Of a stretch of DNA of 64,000 nt, positions 34,316 through 43,122 are shown piece by piece. Position 1 is the first letter of the stretch; the number at the start of each line of letters is the position of its first letter. The notes below the pieces were generated by a model. That model made no database searches and was not told the DNA's origin. It saw only the letters and a list, made by a program, of their open reading frames with translations. A program made the position numbers and the translations under genes. Origin of the DNA: Collinsella sp. AM33-4BH (GTDB taxonomy: Bacteria > Actinomycetota > Coriobacteriia > Coriobacteriales > Coriobacteriaceae); assembly GCF_003469205.1 (NCBI RefSeq), contig NZ_QSIN01000001.1:186001-250000 (forward strand), read 5' to 3'.

Positions 34316-34438
34316 CTAAGTGAGTAGACTTTTGCCGAATCGCCGACCACGTCACCAAAGCACAACTCTGTGACCTGCGGGTTTGTTGAAGCGAATTTGT
34401 CGTGTGCTCAGGATTTGCAATAAAGCCTACTCACTTAG
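34316..34438. mobile_element. ~123-bp palindromic MITE-like element
   Basis: Terminal inverted repeats: left arm 34316-34335 starts CTAAGTGAGTAG, right arm 34417-34438 ends CTACTCACTTAG, with a one-base change and a two-base insertion between arms. An inner pair AGCACA/TGTGCT extends the fold. No ORF inside. The plan is the same as the 7663-7806 element but the sequence is unrelated. Confidence 0.5.
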
Positions 34439-34529
34439 CCAGCGTGCAGTCAAAATAGAACTGTCGCGAACTCATTAGACTCCATTGCGACGGCTTATCG
34501 TGCATTTTGAGCAGCTGTGGGTGCAGACG

Positions 34530-34548
34530 CCCGTCCCAAATTAGCTAC
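34530..34548. repeat. 19-bp direct repeat, right copy
   Basis: Identical to 34270-34288. Confidence 0.75.
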
Positions 34549-34561
34549 CCTTGTCACATTC

Positions 34562-34753
34562 CTAGTCATCGTCAACGGCAAAATCGCGGAGGTCGAGGCC
34601 TTCGCGTTCGGCTCGGGCTAGGAGCTCTTGGGGCGACTCGTCCTCGATATCCATTACGTCGAGCATAGCGACTGGAAAGCCCACGCCGGCTGCACTCCCC
34701 GCACGGTCGAGTAAACTCTCGCGCAGCTGGTCAACATCAACATCGATCTTCAT
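34562..34753 (-). CDS. Small acidic protein downstream of the BREX operon, unknown
   Basis: A 63-residue protein, strongly acidic with many Asp and Glu and a C-terminal AVDDD. I recognise no family. GGGGG lies seven bases before the ATG, and the gene starts 27 bp after the stop of the 450-residue BREX-linked gene, which argues for co-transcription. Strong negative charge and small size recall DNA-mimic or antitoxin-like proteins, but nothing else supports that. It is the last gene of the minus-strand cluster. Confidence 0.55.
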   Translation of the reverse strand: MKIDVDVDQLRESLLDRAGSAAGVGFPVAMLDVMDIEDESPQELLARAEREGLDLRDFAVDDD

Positions 34754-34780
34754 GGTGAAACCCCCTACCGGATCAGGCCC

Positions 34781-36133
34781 CTACTCAGCAGCGCCGAGCA
34801 CATTCACGGCTGCAACGAAAGCCGCAGCCTGTTTGTCGTCCATCTGCGTGGCCAAGCGCCCCGCGGGCTCGTCATAGGCAAACTGAACCTTATCGATAAA
34901 GCAATCCCAAGCGCGCTCATCCACACGCACAGCGGCCTCGCAATACTGGCTGAGCTTTTTGAGTCCATACCAAAACGCATTCACATGGCGCGCAGGATCC
35001 TCGTCCAGCACTCCATCATAGCGCCGTCCGTTAAACTCGCGCATGCGCGCCACGGCAACTTCGAGAGAGTCGCCGCCGTCGGCCGAAGCCTCGTCCACAA
35101 GCTCGGGAATCGCAACCTCGCGCCGAACATTATGCCTGGTAACACCATCGTACTCACCCACCAACACGTCTTCGTCAAACCGATCATCGTAGTCGAAATA
35201 ACTACTGCCGCGGCAAATCCCGTGCAGCGAACCAGCGCCAAAGGCACGGAACAACCCACCGTCGGCAACAACGCGCCTATAGGTCTCAAACGACTTCTTA
35301 ACCTGAGCGAGCAACTCGGCAAGCTCCCCGGCATCGCACCCCGTCTCGCACGTAATGCAAACAAGCCCCGGCAAAGATACCGGCTCCACCGTGCTCCCTG
35401 CAACGCGGGCAGCGCGTTCGGCCCGGTACGCTTGGGCTGCCAAGCGCGCTCGCTGCGCAGCGCCGCGCACGTTAGTCAGCTCGCGCTTCAGTGCTACGTC
35501 GCCGGCAACACCACCAGCAAGCTCGTCAACACCCTGCGGTCCGGTCGCGCTCAGCTCGGACTCAAACGTCGCCGTAATCATGCCGGCAAGGTCCGTTGCG
35601 TCGGCGGCGCAACGCAGTTGCTCCAACTGCGTGCATAGCAGATCGGCATCCAGGGGCACGGCATCCACAACGCGCACGTCACTCAGGCGCGCCACGCCCC
35701 GCAACACCAAAGCCTCCGCGGCATCGTATGCCGCACGAACCCTGTCCGCCGTATTGGCGCGCAGCTTTACCTCGATAAACGCAAGTGTCTGCTCCAGACG
35801 GGTCAACAGCTCGGCCTTGTCCTCCATGCGCAAAAAGGCAGCATAGCGGCGCTCCATCTGCAGCGGGCCCACAACACCTGCCTGCTTACGAGCGCGTGCA
35901 AGCGCAGCGCCCTCAACACGGCGAACATACCCGTCAACAGCCCGCACGGCAGACTCGCGCGCAGCGTGCTCGGCAGCCTCGACGCCCCTAAGCACGCCCA
36001 GCAGCTCGCGGGAGCGCGCATTGCGCACCAACTCCCCGCGATCGTACTGCTCAAGCGCCGTCTGCCGCTTGGCCACCGACTCAAAGCCAAACAGCTCGTC
36101 GAGCAGCTCACCAACAGAACGCTCGTCTGCCAT
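34781..36133 (-). CDS. BREX-linked protein of unknown function
   Basis: A 450-residue, largely helical protein that I cannot assign to a family. The first ~250 residues are rich in Ala, Arg and Glu with long helices (e.g. AAEHAARESAVRAVDGYVRR). Around residue 250 there is a short region with three cysteines (LVCITCETGC), then a mixed region with YFDYDDRFDEDVLVGEYDGV. The ATG at 36133 follows GGAGG at ideal spacing; the open codons before it are discarded. It follows brxL by 73 bp in the same direction, so it is probably part of the BREX transcript and may be an accessory factor or an adjacent defence protein. Confidence 0.6.
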   Translation of the reverse strand: MADERSVGELLDELFGFESVAKRQTALEQYDRGELVRNARSRELLGVLRGVEAAEHAARESAVRAVDGYVRRVEGAALARARKQAGVVGPLQMERRYAAFLRMEDKAELLTRLEQTLAFIEVKLRANTADRVRAAYDAAEALVLRGVARLSDVRVVDAVPLDADLLCTQLEQLRCAADATDLAGMITATFESELSATGPQGVDELAGGVAGDVALKRELTNVRGAAQRARLAAQAYRAERAARVAGSTVEPVSLPGLVCITCETGCDAGELAELLAQVKKSFETYRRVVADGGLFRAFGAGSLHGICRGSSYFDYDDRFDEDVLVGEYDGVTRHNVRREVAIPELVDEASADGGDSLEVAVARMREFNGRRYDGVLDEDPARHVNAFWYGLKKLSQYCEAAVRVDERAWDCFIDKVQFAYDEPAGRLATQMDDKQAAAFVAAVNVLGAAE

Positions 36134-36206
36134 GGCAGGCCTCCTTACCCGAACACGCCAACACGCTCGCGGGCCCACGCGTACGCAAGCCCGCACGCCC
36201 GCACCC

Positions 36207-38537
36207 CTACAGATCCAGCGCCTTCTTCGCGGCGTCGACCGGGTCGCCATCCATGTAGAACACCGGGCTCAGTCCCGAGATAATCTCGGACGACACGCTC
36301 TGCAGGCCCGCGATGGCGCTCAGCGGCAATATCACGCGCTTGGCGCCGGCGTTTTTGGCCACGCGCATGATGTCCTCGAGCCCGCGGATCTCATCCATAG
36401 AGCCCGACATGCGCAAGATTCCCGGAACCGCCAGCGCAGGCATCACTGGGCGGTTGCACGCCGCGGAGCACAGGCCCACAAACTCGGCAAGCGAAACTTC
36501 CTCGGACAGGCCCTTGCTCTGCAGGTCGTTATAGAACAGTAGATAATCCTTGGAGCCAATGTGCATGCCCGGCGCCACACGGTTCGCCAGGTTCACAAAG
36601 TTGTCGAACGCGGCCTCCAGCGTATCGCGCACCGGCTTGTTAAAGGCCACGCCCTCGTGCTTAAACTTGCACTCGCCGGCAACGGCCTTGTTCTCCAGCT
36701 TGTACACGGCAACCTCGCCGCCCTGCGACCTGCCCACGCCAAACACGTGACCGGACAGCAGCGGCCCGTCGGGAATCAGCGTGTCCTCGCTCTGCTCGGG
36801 CACGCGTACCACATGCACGTCCTGCGGGTTGTCGGCATCCATATAGCCCAGGTTGACGTCGATAAACTCGACGCCCGCCATAATCTTGAGCTGCTCCTTT
36901 ACGCGGCGACGGCCCTCGATGGCGTAGTCCAGCAGCCAACGAACGTCGTCCTTGTCCATAGCCTCGTCGGGGAACAGCAGCTTGGCGAGGCCGCTAAAGG
37001 ACTTGCGCACGGCAATCTCGTCACGCTTGTTAAAGTCGCTGTTAAAGCGGAAATAACGGTCGATATGATGCGTAAAGTCCTTGCGGCGCATCTCCTTGCA
37101 AAACTCCGACAGGCAGTCGGTGATCAAGCCGTAATGCCCGGTCAGCAGGCTCGAGCGCATCTTGGGAATCTCCCAGCCCGGCAGGTAATAGTGGATACGG
37201 TCGAAGAAGGCCGAATCGTTGTTAAACTCCGGCGGGAACGGGTCAAACAGGTGCGTGGTCTTAAGAACGTTTTGCACGGTGTCGTTGATGTTGCCCTCAA
37301 AGACCATGGAGGCATCGGCATTGATCTGGTCGCGGCCACGCGCATAGCTGCCACTCGCCATATAGTCCTTCATGATCTGCACGGCGTTGGTGTCCTTAAA
37401 GCGCATGCCGGCGACCTCGTCAAACGTCACGCAATCCCAATGGCCCACCAGGCCCACGCGATCGGCGCGCATGGAGTTCATACGGCCGAACAGGTTGGCC
37501 GTGGTGGTCTGCCCGCCCGAAAGCAAGATGGCGTAGGGCGAAACCTCTTTGTAGATATGGCTCTTGCCGGTGCCACGGGGGCCAAGCTCGCACAGGTTGT
37601 AGTTGCGCTCGATCAGCGGCACCATACGCTCGATTAAGTGCAGGCGCTCCTTCTCCGAAAGCTCGCTGGGCTCATAGCCGGCAGAGCGCAGCAGCATGTT
37701 GAGCCACTCGTCGCGCGAGAAATACTGGCGCTCGTCGATCATGGCCTCCAGGTCCAGGTTGGGCATCTGGATAGGCGTGAGCGACGCCACGCTAAACGGA
37801 GAGTCCTCGGGCCCGCGCTTTTTGCGCTTGGCCTTGGAGCGGCGCGGCGCATCGTCGCCAAAGACCTCCATGCCAAACTCGTCTTCCTCTTCCATGGGAT
37901 GACGGTACTCGATGCTCATAATGCACCAAATACCACCCTGGAGAATCTTGGAATAGTCACGCACGTACTCGGCCGGCATCACAAACGGCTCAATAGTCAG
38001 ATTGGCAAACGACGCCACGTAGATGTCTTTGTATTCGTCGAGCTTGGCCGTCACCTTATCGATAATGGTAAAGCGACCCAGCTCGCGAATCTTGGACTTG
38101 ATGCGCTCGGACTCGTCGGGACGCACGTAGTTATCGGTGAGGATCTTGCGGATGCGCTCCAGGCCCTCCGCCACGGCGTCCTCGTCATCGGTTGAGCAGT
38201 ACATGCCCAGCAGGTACTCCAGCACAAAGGTGGGCACGTTGGCACCACGCTTCATAAGGGCCGTGAGGTCCTTGCGCACGATTTTGCCACCAAAGTGCTC
38301 GAGCAGCTTGCCGTCCAGTCCATCCATGTCGTAACCGTCGTCCTCGGGAGCCTCGGCCACGGCCTGGACATAGTCATCGGTCGAGGGCTCGTCCTCGGCA
38401 GGCGCCACAGCCTCGACGGGCGCAGCAGCCACGGCCTCTGGGACAGGCACAGCCTCCACCGCGGGCACAGCCTCCACCGGCACATTCACATCAATCGAGG
38501 GAACTTCCCACAGATCGTCGTCGTGACTATCAAACAT
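36207..38537 (-). CDS. brxL: BREX protein BrxL (Lon-like, AAA+ ATPase)
   Basis: A 776-residue BrxL. The AAA+ Walker A is ELGPRGTGKSHIYKE near residue 330, followed by WDCVTFDEVAG (Walker B). The last ~100 residues resemble the Lon protease domain (SMDEIRGLEDIMRVAKNAGAKRVILP), though a clear GPSAG serine motif is not seen. BrxL is the final gene of type 1 BREX and is needed for phage restriction in several systems. An unusual ~75-residue Ala/Val/Pro/Glu-rich stretch precedes the family N-terminus. The ATG at 38537 has GGAG upstream and lies 12 bp after the pglZ stop. Confidence 0.92.
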   Translation of the reverse strand: MFDSHDDDLWEVPSIDVNVPVEAVPAVEAVPVPEAVAAAPVEAVAPAEDEPSTDDYVQAVAEAPEDDGYDMDGLDGKLLEHFGGKIVRKDLTALMKRGANVPTFVLEYLLGMYCSTDDEDAVAEGLERIRKILTDNYVRPDESERIKSKIRELGRFTIIDKVTAKLDEYKDIYVASFANLTIEPFVMPAEYVRDYSKILQGGIWCIMSIEYRHPMEEEDEFGMEVFGDDAPRRSKAKRKKRGPEDSPFSVASLTPIQMPNLDLEAMIDERQYFSRDEWLNMLLRSAGYEPSELSEKERLHLIERMVPLIERNYNLCELGPRGTGKSHIYKEVSPYAILLSGGQTTTANLFGRMNSMRADRVGLVGHWDCVTFDEVAGMRFKDTNAVQIMKDYMASGSYARGRDQINADASMVFEGNINDTVQNVLKTTHLFDPFPPEFNNDSAFFDRIHYYLPGWEIPKMRSSLLTGHYGLITDCLSEFCKEMRRKDFTHHIDRYFRFNSDFNKRDEIAVRKSFSGLAKLLFPDEAMDKDDVRWLLDYAIEGRRRVKEQLKIMAGVEFIDVNLGYMDADNPQDVHVVRVPEQSEDTLIPDGPLLSGHVFGVGRSQGGEVAVYKLENKAVAGECKFKHEGVAFNKPVRDTLEAAFDNFVNLANRVAPGMHIGSKDYLLFYNDLQSKGLSEEVSLAEFVGLCSAACNRPVMPALAVPGILRMSGSMDEIRGLEDIMRVAKNAGAKRVILPLSAIAGLQSVSSEIISGLSPVFYMDGDPVDAAKKALDL

Positions 38538-38548
38538 AGGGCACACTC

Positions 38549-41257
38549 CTAAAAACCAAAGTCAGCAACAGGGGCAAACGAAACAGCGATGGTGTACGTC
38601 TCGCGCCAAACGATCTTGCCCGTCTCGCGCTCACGGCAGACCAGATAGTACGGACCCTTGGCCGAGAATCCATCCGCCGCACGCAACGCAAACTTGGCAT
38701 GCACAACGCGCTCCTGCGAGTTAACAGAAGTCTTGTTGGCATGCGCCTTAACCGTATCGCTCACCTCGTTGCCGCTTGCATCGGTAAACACCAGCTCGTA
38801 CTCGCACGGCAAGACCTTGCCTTGGGCGGGTTCTTCCTGGATCAAGTTGACCGAGAAGAGCGAGTTGGTCACTCGACGCCCCTCACTCAGTACGCGCAGC
38901 GTCGCCGCGCGCGTATCGACAAAGTCCTTGGAACCCGAGCGCGCACGCCAAAATCCGATAACGGGCACGCAAAGCTCCTGCAGGCTCATGCCGCCGTGTA
39001 CGTAGTTGTTAGTGCCGCCGGGACGCTTAAAGTGCACGTTCTCGCGCGGGGCAAACCCCTCAAAGCCGGCACCCAAACGTCCCATGTCAACATTAACAAA
39101 CACCCCGCGTGCCTCGTCCGAAAGCCTAGCCACGGCCTCGTTGGGCACCACAAGATGACGCTTGCCGTGCATGACGGGAGCGTCAAGGAAGGGAAGGTCT
39201 GGCTTGCCGAGCATCTGGCACTCGTTGAGCTCCCGACGTGTGTAGATAAAGCCGTGATCCGCCGTTATAACAACACGCGCGCCCGGGGCGTCGGTGCACA
39301 CGCGCCGCGCCAACGCGGCAAGTTCCTCCACGGTATCCGCGCAGGCATCGAAAACGTCATCCTGCGTAGCGGCCTTCTCGCCCGTGGCATCGATCTTGTT
39401 GTGGTAGAGATAAACGAGCTTGGAGTCTTTGAGCAGCGCCTTGCGCTCGGTTCCTGCCATGTTGAGGTATGTGCTCGAGCGCAAAGCGCGGGCCGTGGGC
39501 TCAACGTGGGTAAGCACGGCCTCGCGCTGCGGAGTCGTCGCAGTGGGCATGCCGTCAGCCAGCACAAACGAGCCATCCGCTGCAAGTTTAAGCGCTTGGT
39601 GCGGCATCAGCGCGGGCATACCCACCTCGGTAATGGAGGGAAAGACCGCCTGCATGCTAGAGACCTTGACGTTGCCGCCGCGCTCGCGCTCGAGCAGCGT
39701 CGCAACATCGCGGCCAACCTCATAGCGCAGCGCATCGCTCACGATGACGATCGTCGTTTTGGCAGAGCCCACAAAGGTGGGCAGCACGTGCCAGTAGAAC
39801 TCATCCTGCCGTTCGGGACCCTCGATGTAGCCGCAATCGGCCCACTCCCCTTGCGCAGCCGATGTCCAGCAGGCATTGGCATCGGCCAAGAACCAGTTAC
39901 TGTAAAGATTCTCCGCCCAGTCCACCACAGCTCGGGCAGGCTCCTCGAGCACATCGCACTCGACGGAACGCGCCCGCAGATACGCGGTGCACACATGGCG
40001 ATAGGCAGCGTCCATGGCATACCAATCGGACGTGTAGGCATCCCACACCTGCTGGGGCTGCGCCAGATGGAACCCGCCCGCATGCGCCTGCCTAAACGCA
40101 CACATATCGGCCACAGCGACAAGCAGGTCAAAGTAGCTCTTGACACGGCGGTACCAGCTCAGGTCGCAGCGACGCGACGCAAAAGTGCGCGCGTCCTCAA
40201 CACGGTCCGCACCCTGAGCAAACGAGCTGAACAGCTGCGAGAGCACGGCCTCATTGACGCACGGGAACACATCAAGCGAGGCTAGCACATCGATCGGCAG
40301 AGCCTCAAACCGCGCAAAGAGCCCGCGAGCATCCTCCACCAAACGGCAGATCTCAAATAAATCCTCGCTCGACGCCTGAGCATCAGCAGTCTGGTCCCAC
40401 GTACGCACTGCCTCAAGGCAATAGGGTCCGTAGGCGGGAGCCACATAGCTTTCGAGTCCCTTGAGCGCTCCCTCGGGAAGCGCGGTGGATGACGCCGTGA
40501 TGAGCATATGGGATGCCAGCGCAAGCAGCGAATCACGCTCATACAGCGGCCCCTCAAACCCATAGCAACGTACAATGAAGGCAGAGAGGACATCGCGCAC
40601 GCAGTACTTGTCCACCAACTCGGCCAGCGCTTCGGGGCCCTCGTGCAGCAGCGTGGTCATACAGCCGCGCAGCACAAACGCGGGGCGCGCGTCGCCAAGC
40701 TCTTTACCGCCAAAAATCACCGTAAGGGTGCCGAGTTCGATATCGGATGCGCCCGAGGCATGCGGAACACACGCGGCAAACTTAGCGCAACGGGTCTTGG
40801 CATCAAAGAACGTCTTGTGCTCGCGCAGGCTCTCGCGCACGGCGTCGATATTCTCGATGCCCAGCTGATCGGCCAAAAGCGAAAGATAGTCAGCCTGGAA
40901 CTGATCTGCATACAGCTCAACATCGGCAAGCCAATCACCCTCAAGCCTGCCGCGCGGGCAACGGCGATACAGCAAGATATCGCTCGCAAGGTCATCGCGG
41001 TTGATGAGCTTCTTAACGGCAAACATGTGGCCCTCGCAGGCCTCAACAAAGCGCACTGGGCGCTCAAAGTCACCGTGAGCGGGCATAACGCCGTCATCGG
41101 CCCCCGCGCCGTCGAAACCCTCGGCAGCCAATCGCTCAAACTCAGGAGCAAACTCGCCGTCCGCATCGTGCCAAATCACCACACGGCGCAGCATACATGC
41201 GGGCAACGGCTGCAAAAAACGCAGCTTGAGCTGTTCTTCTACATCGATCTTGGGCAT
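38549..41257 (-). CDS. pglZ: BREX protein PglZ (alkaline-phosphatase-superfamily)
   Basis: A 902-residue PglZ. The PglZ domain occupies roughly residues 490-720, with metal-site motifs VSDALRYEVGRD and later ITADHGFIYTRRE (DHG). The N-terminal region (LKLRFLQPLPACMLRRVVIWHDADGEF) is the type 1 start pattern. PglZ is one of the two genes present in every BREX type and is required for host DNA modification and phage exclusion. Length is normal. It starts 23 bp after the separate PglX C-terminal gene, with AAGGAT as ribosome-binding site. Confidence 0.93.
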   Translation of the reverse strand: MPKIDVEEQLKLRFLQPLPACMLRRVVIWHDADGEFAPEFERLAAEGFDGAGADDGVMPAHGDFERPVRFVEACEGHMFAVKKLINRDDLASDILLYRRCPRGRLEGDWLADVELYADQFQADYLSLLADQLGIENIDAVRESLREHKTFFDAKTRCAKFAACVPHASGASDIELGTLTVIFGGKELGDARPAFVLRGCMTTLLHEGPEALAELVDKYCVRDVLSAFIVRCYGFEGPLYERDSLLALASHMLITASSTALPEGALKGLESYVAPAYGPYCLEAVRTWDQTADAQASSEDLFEICRLVEDARGLFARFEALPIDVLASLDVFPCVNEAVLSQLFSSFAQGADRVEDARTFASRRCDLSWYRRVKSYFDLLVAVADMCAFRQAHAGGFHLAQPQQVWDAYTSDWYAMDAAYRHVCTAYLRARSVECDVLEEPARAVVDWAENLYSNWFLADANACWTSAAQGEWADCGYIEGPERQDEFYWHVLPTFVGSAKTTIVIVSDALRYEVGRDVATLLERERGGNVKVSSMQAVFPSITEVGMPALMPHQALKLAADGSFVLADGMPTATTPQREAVLTHVEPTARALRSSTYLNMAGTERKALLKDSKLVYLYHNKIDATGEKAATQDDVFDACADTVEELAALARRVCTDAPGARVVITADHGFIYTRRELNECQMLGKPDLPFLDAPVMHGKRHLVVPNEAVARLSDEARGVFVNVDMGRLGAGFEGFAPRENVHFKRPGGTNNYVHGGMSLQELCVPVIGFWRARSGSKDFVDTRAATLRVLSEGRRVTNSLFSVNLIQEEPAQGKVLPCEYELVFTDASGNEVSDTVKAHANKTSVNSQERVVHAKFALRAADGFSAKGPYYLVCRERETGKIVWRETYTIAVSFAPVADFGF

Positions 41258-41280
41258 GAATATCCTTACCGTATTTGCAG

Positions 41281-42249
41281 TTACTTAATCTTTGCCAGCA
41301 CATCCTGAAACTTGGCGTAGTTGACCTTGACGCCGTCATCCAGGTCGATCTTGATCATCTGGTCTGCCAAGTGGTGCAGTTTCTCTTCATAGACAATGGT
41401 CTCTTTGAGCTGGTCGTTGAGCTTTTTGACGCGCTTATCCAAACGCACGCGCTCGCCGCGCTCGGCACTGGCAAGGGCATCGTTGGCATAGCCGATCTGG
41501 GCACGGTAGCGCTCCTGCTGCTCATGCACATAGTCGGTGCGGATGCGAGCCAACAGGTCGGGCTGATAGCGATGCATGTAAACAAGGCACTTGAAGCCAT
41601 TCTTCTTGCCACTGTCGAACAGCCAGTAGATGGGGCGCTTCTTATAGGTCTGACAGTGGTCCTTAAAGAAATCCTTTAGGAAATAGGCACGAATCACCTC
41701 GCGCGAGGTACCCTTGCCGCCGAGTGCCTCGGCAATAAAGGCCAGGTTCTGCTCAAGCGTCTCCTCGCCGTACACGGTGCGCACAAAGTCGATAAAGTAG
41801 CGCACGATGTCATCGTCAAAGTACTCGTCATCGGTAATGGGCAGCGCGTTGTCGCTATCGGGCATAAAGGTCACGTGCGCGGGATCGGGCATCTTAGCCA
41901 GATAGTCGTCGACCGTGGCGCCCTGATCGGCCAGGACCAGCCCGTCCACATCCAGCGAATAGCGGCCAAACATGCAGCCCACGGCATAGCTTATGAGCGA
42001 GGTGATCTCGTCGCGCTTGGTGCGCACGTACTTGTTGCCCTTATAGCTCTCGGGAATCTCATCGGCGGTATCGAAGATGCGCGCCACCGAGACGTACTTA
42101 TCCTCAACCTCGATGGGCACCTCGCCCTCCATGTTGTAGATCTTGGCAAAGATTCGGTTGAGCTCTTCCTCATTAGCGCGAAGCCGCTCAAAGCGAGCAT
42201 TAACCTCGGCCTTGCGGGCCTCGTATTTATCTTGAAGTAAAGTGGCCAT
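41281..42249 (-). CDS. Detached C-terminal part of PglX
   Basis: A 322-residue protein that matches the last ~330 residues of type 1 PglX methyltransferases as I know them: NARFERLRANEEELNRIFAKIY, then SLISYAVGCMFGRYSLDVDGL and FFKDHCQTYKKRPIYWLFDSGKKNGF, ending in a coiled coil. In ordinary BREX loci this is fused to the methyltransferase. Here it is a separate gene with its own AAAGGA and ATG, about 870 bp downstream of the pglX stop and in the same frame. The two products could assemble into a working enzyme, or the gene may be inactive. Confidence 0.82.
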   Translation of the reverse strand: MATLLQDKYEARKAEVNARFERLRANEEELNRIFAKIYNMEGEVPIEVEDKYVSVARIFDTADEIPESYKGNKYVRTKRDEITSLISYAVGCMFGRYSLDVDGLVLADQGATVDDYLAKMPDPAHVTFMPDSDNALPITDDEYFDDDIVRYFIDFVRTVYGEETLEQNLAFIAEALGGKGTSREVIRAYFLKDFFKDHCQTYKKRPIYWLFDSGKKNGFKCLVYMHRYQPDLLARIRTDYVHEQQERYRAQIGYANDALASAERGERVRLDKRVKKLNDQLKETIVYEEKLHHLADQMIKIDLDDGVKVNYAKFQDVLAKIK

Positions 42250-42330
42250 GGTGGGCCGTCCTTTCATTGTTGATGATTCGTCAAGGAGGGAAATAAGCTA
42301 GAAGCGAAGGGATGTAAGGTCATCTCGGCA

Positions 42331-42479
42331 TTACCCATCGACTCTGGAAAATTCGCTCGCTGCATCGAGCATTTGTAGGAAACGCGCCAGGGTTTCAACG
42401 AAATCGCAAGTTAAATATTGCAAGCTGCGTCAGGCGCGCAGAAGACACGCTCAATGTCATTTCTCAACTCGTTACTCAT
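42331..42479 (-). pseudogene. Possible frameshifted small ORF in the pglX insertion
   Basis: An ATG at 42479 opens MSNELRNDIERVF and stops after 22 codons. In another frame the reading continues as CDFVETLARFLQMLDAASEF and stops at 42331. Joining the two gives a plausible ~50-residue helical protein, so this may be a broken gene. There is no homology evidence. Confidence 0.25.
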
Positions 42480-42513
42480 AGCCAGTCCATCACCCAACGC
42501 GGGCTGAAGCCCA

Positions 42514-43122
42514 TCAGCAGATACTAGGCCCAGCCTTTATCAACTTCATCCATTTACATAATGTCGAATTCTTAATCAGAATTCTTGCCGTAAGTCTTCT
42601 AACATCAGTCGCCGGATCGTTCCCTCGTTTACCTGCAACATCTTCGATTGCGAACCATATATCGCCTTTTGCCTTAAACGCGCAGAATCTACCGTGAGCA
42701 AATCCATTTCTTAAGTGATAAAACAAGCTGAGCGTTTGATTACTTTTAGCGTCATAAAAGACCGCAGACTCAAAGGGCTTTGACACAATGTCACCGCAAT
42801 CAAACAAATCAGCGCTCCGCAAAGCCTGTTCCATATCGCCAATGGTTGCAGCGGATCAATATAAAGATTTGTTTGAGCTTGCTGCCTTAAGTTTTTTATT
42901 CAAATATTGGGGTTTTCTCCAGGGAGTATCCCACCCGTATTCAGATACCGGGATGCTTCTGCTAGACAGCCCCGGAGCTGGGGTTTCGACAACGAAGAAC
43001 CTAAGAAGCGGGGCAAGCACAGGGCCCAGTGACTTCTGAGATAGACCGCATTTAACCCATGCAGGATTAGATTCAACAAACACAACCTTATTTGCTGATA
43101 CTGTTTCGAACATGAATCTCAC
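42514..43122 (-). pseudogene. HEPN-like ORF interrupted by an in-frame stop, inserted within pglX
   Basis: A frame of ~202 codons that opens with GTG at 43122, directly after the pglX TAG, and contains one TGA at 42856-42858. The C-terminal part (from 42834) has LFYHLRNGFAHGRF, an R-X4-H motif (RNGFAH) typical of HEPN ribonuclease domains. The N-terminal 88 codons look unlike any family I know. The gene is AT-richer than the flanking pglX parts. It could be a dead cassette gene; the second half might also be made alone from the ATG at 42834, but no ribosome-binding site is visible there. Confidence 0.5.

Larger units (their letters stand above)
34217..34561. other. Gene-free stretch with a palindromic element inside a direct repeat
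   Basis: 345 bp between the DUF3800 gene and the small acidic gene. It contains the direct repeats (34270-34288, 34530-34548) and the palindrome (34316-34438), no ORF that looks real, and AT-richer sequence than the surroundings. Confidence 0.6.

Noticed and set aside
42856..42858. TGA in the HEPN-like ORF as a selenocysteine codon
   Set aside because: No SECIS-like hairpin was recognised and the family is not redox active; a nonsense change is simpler.
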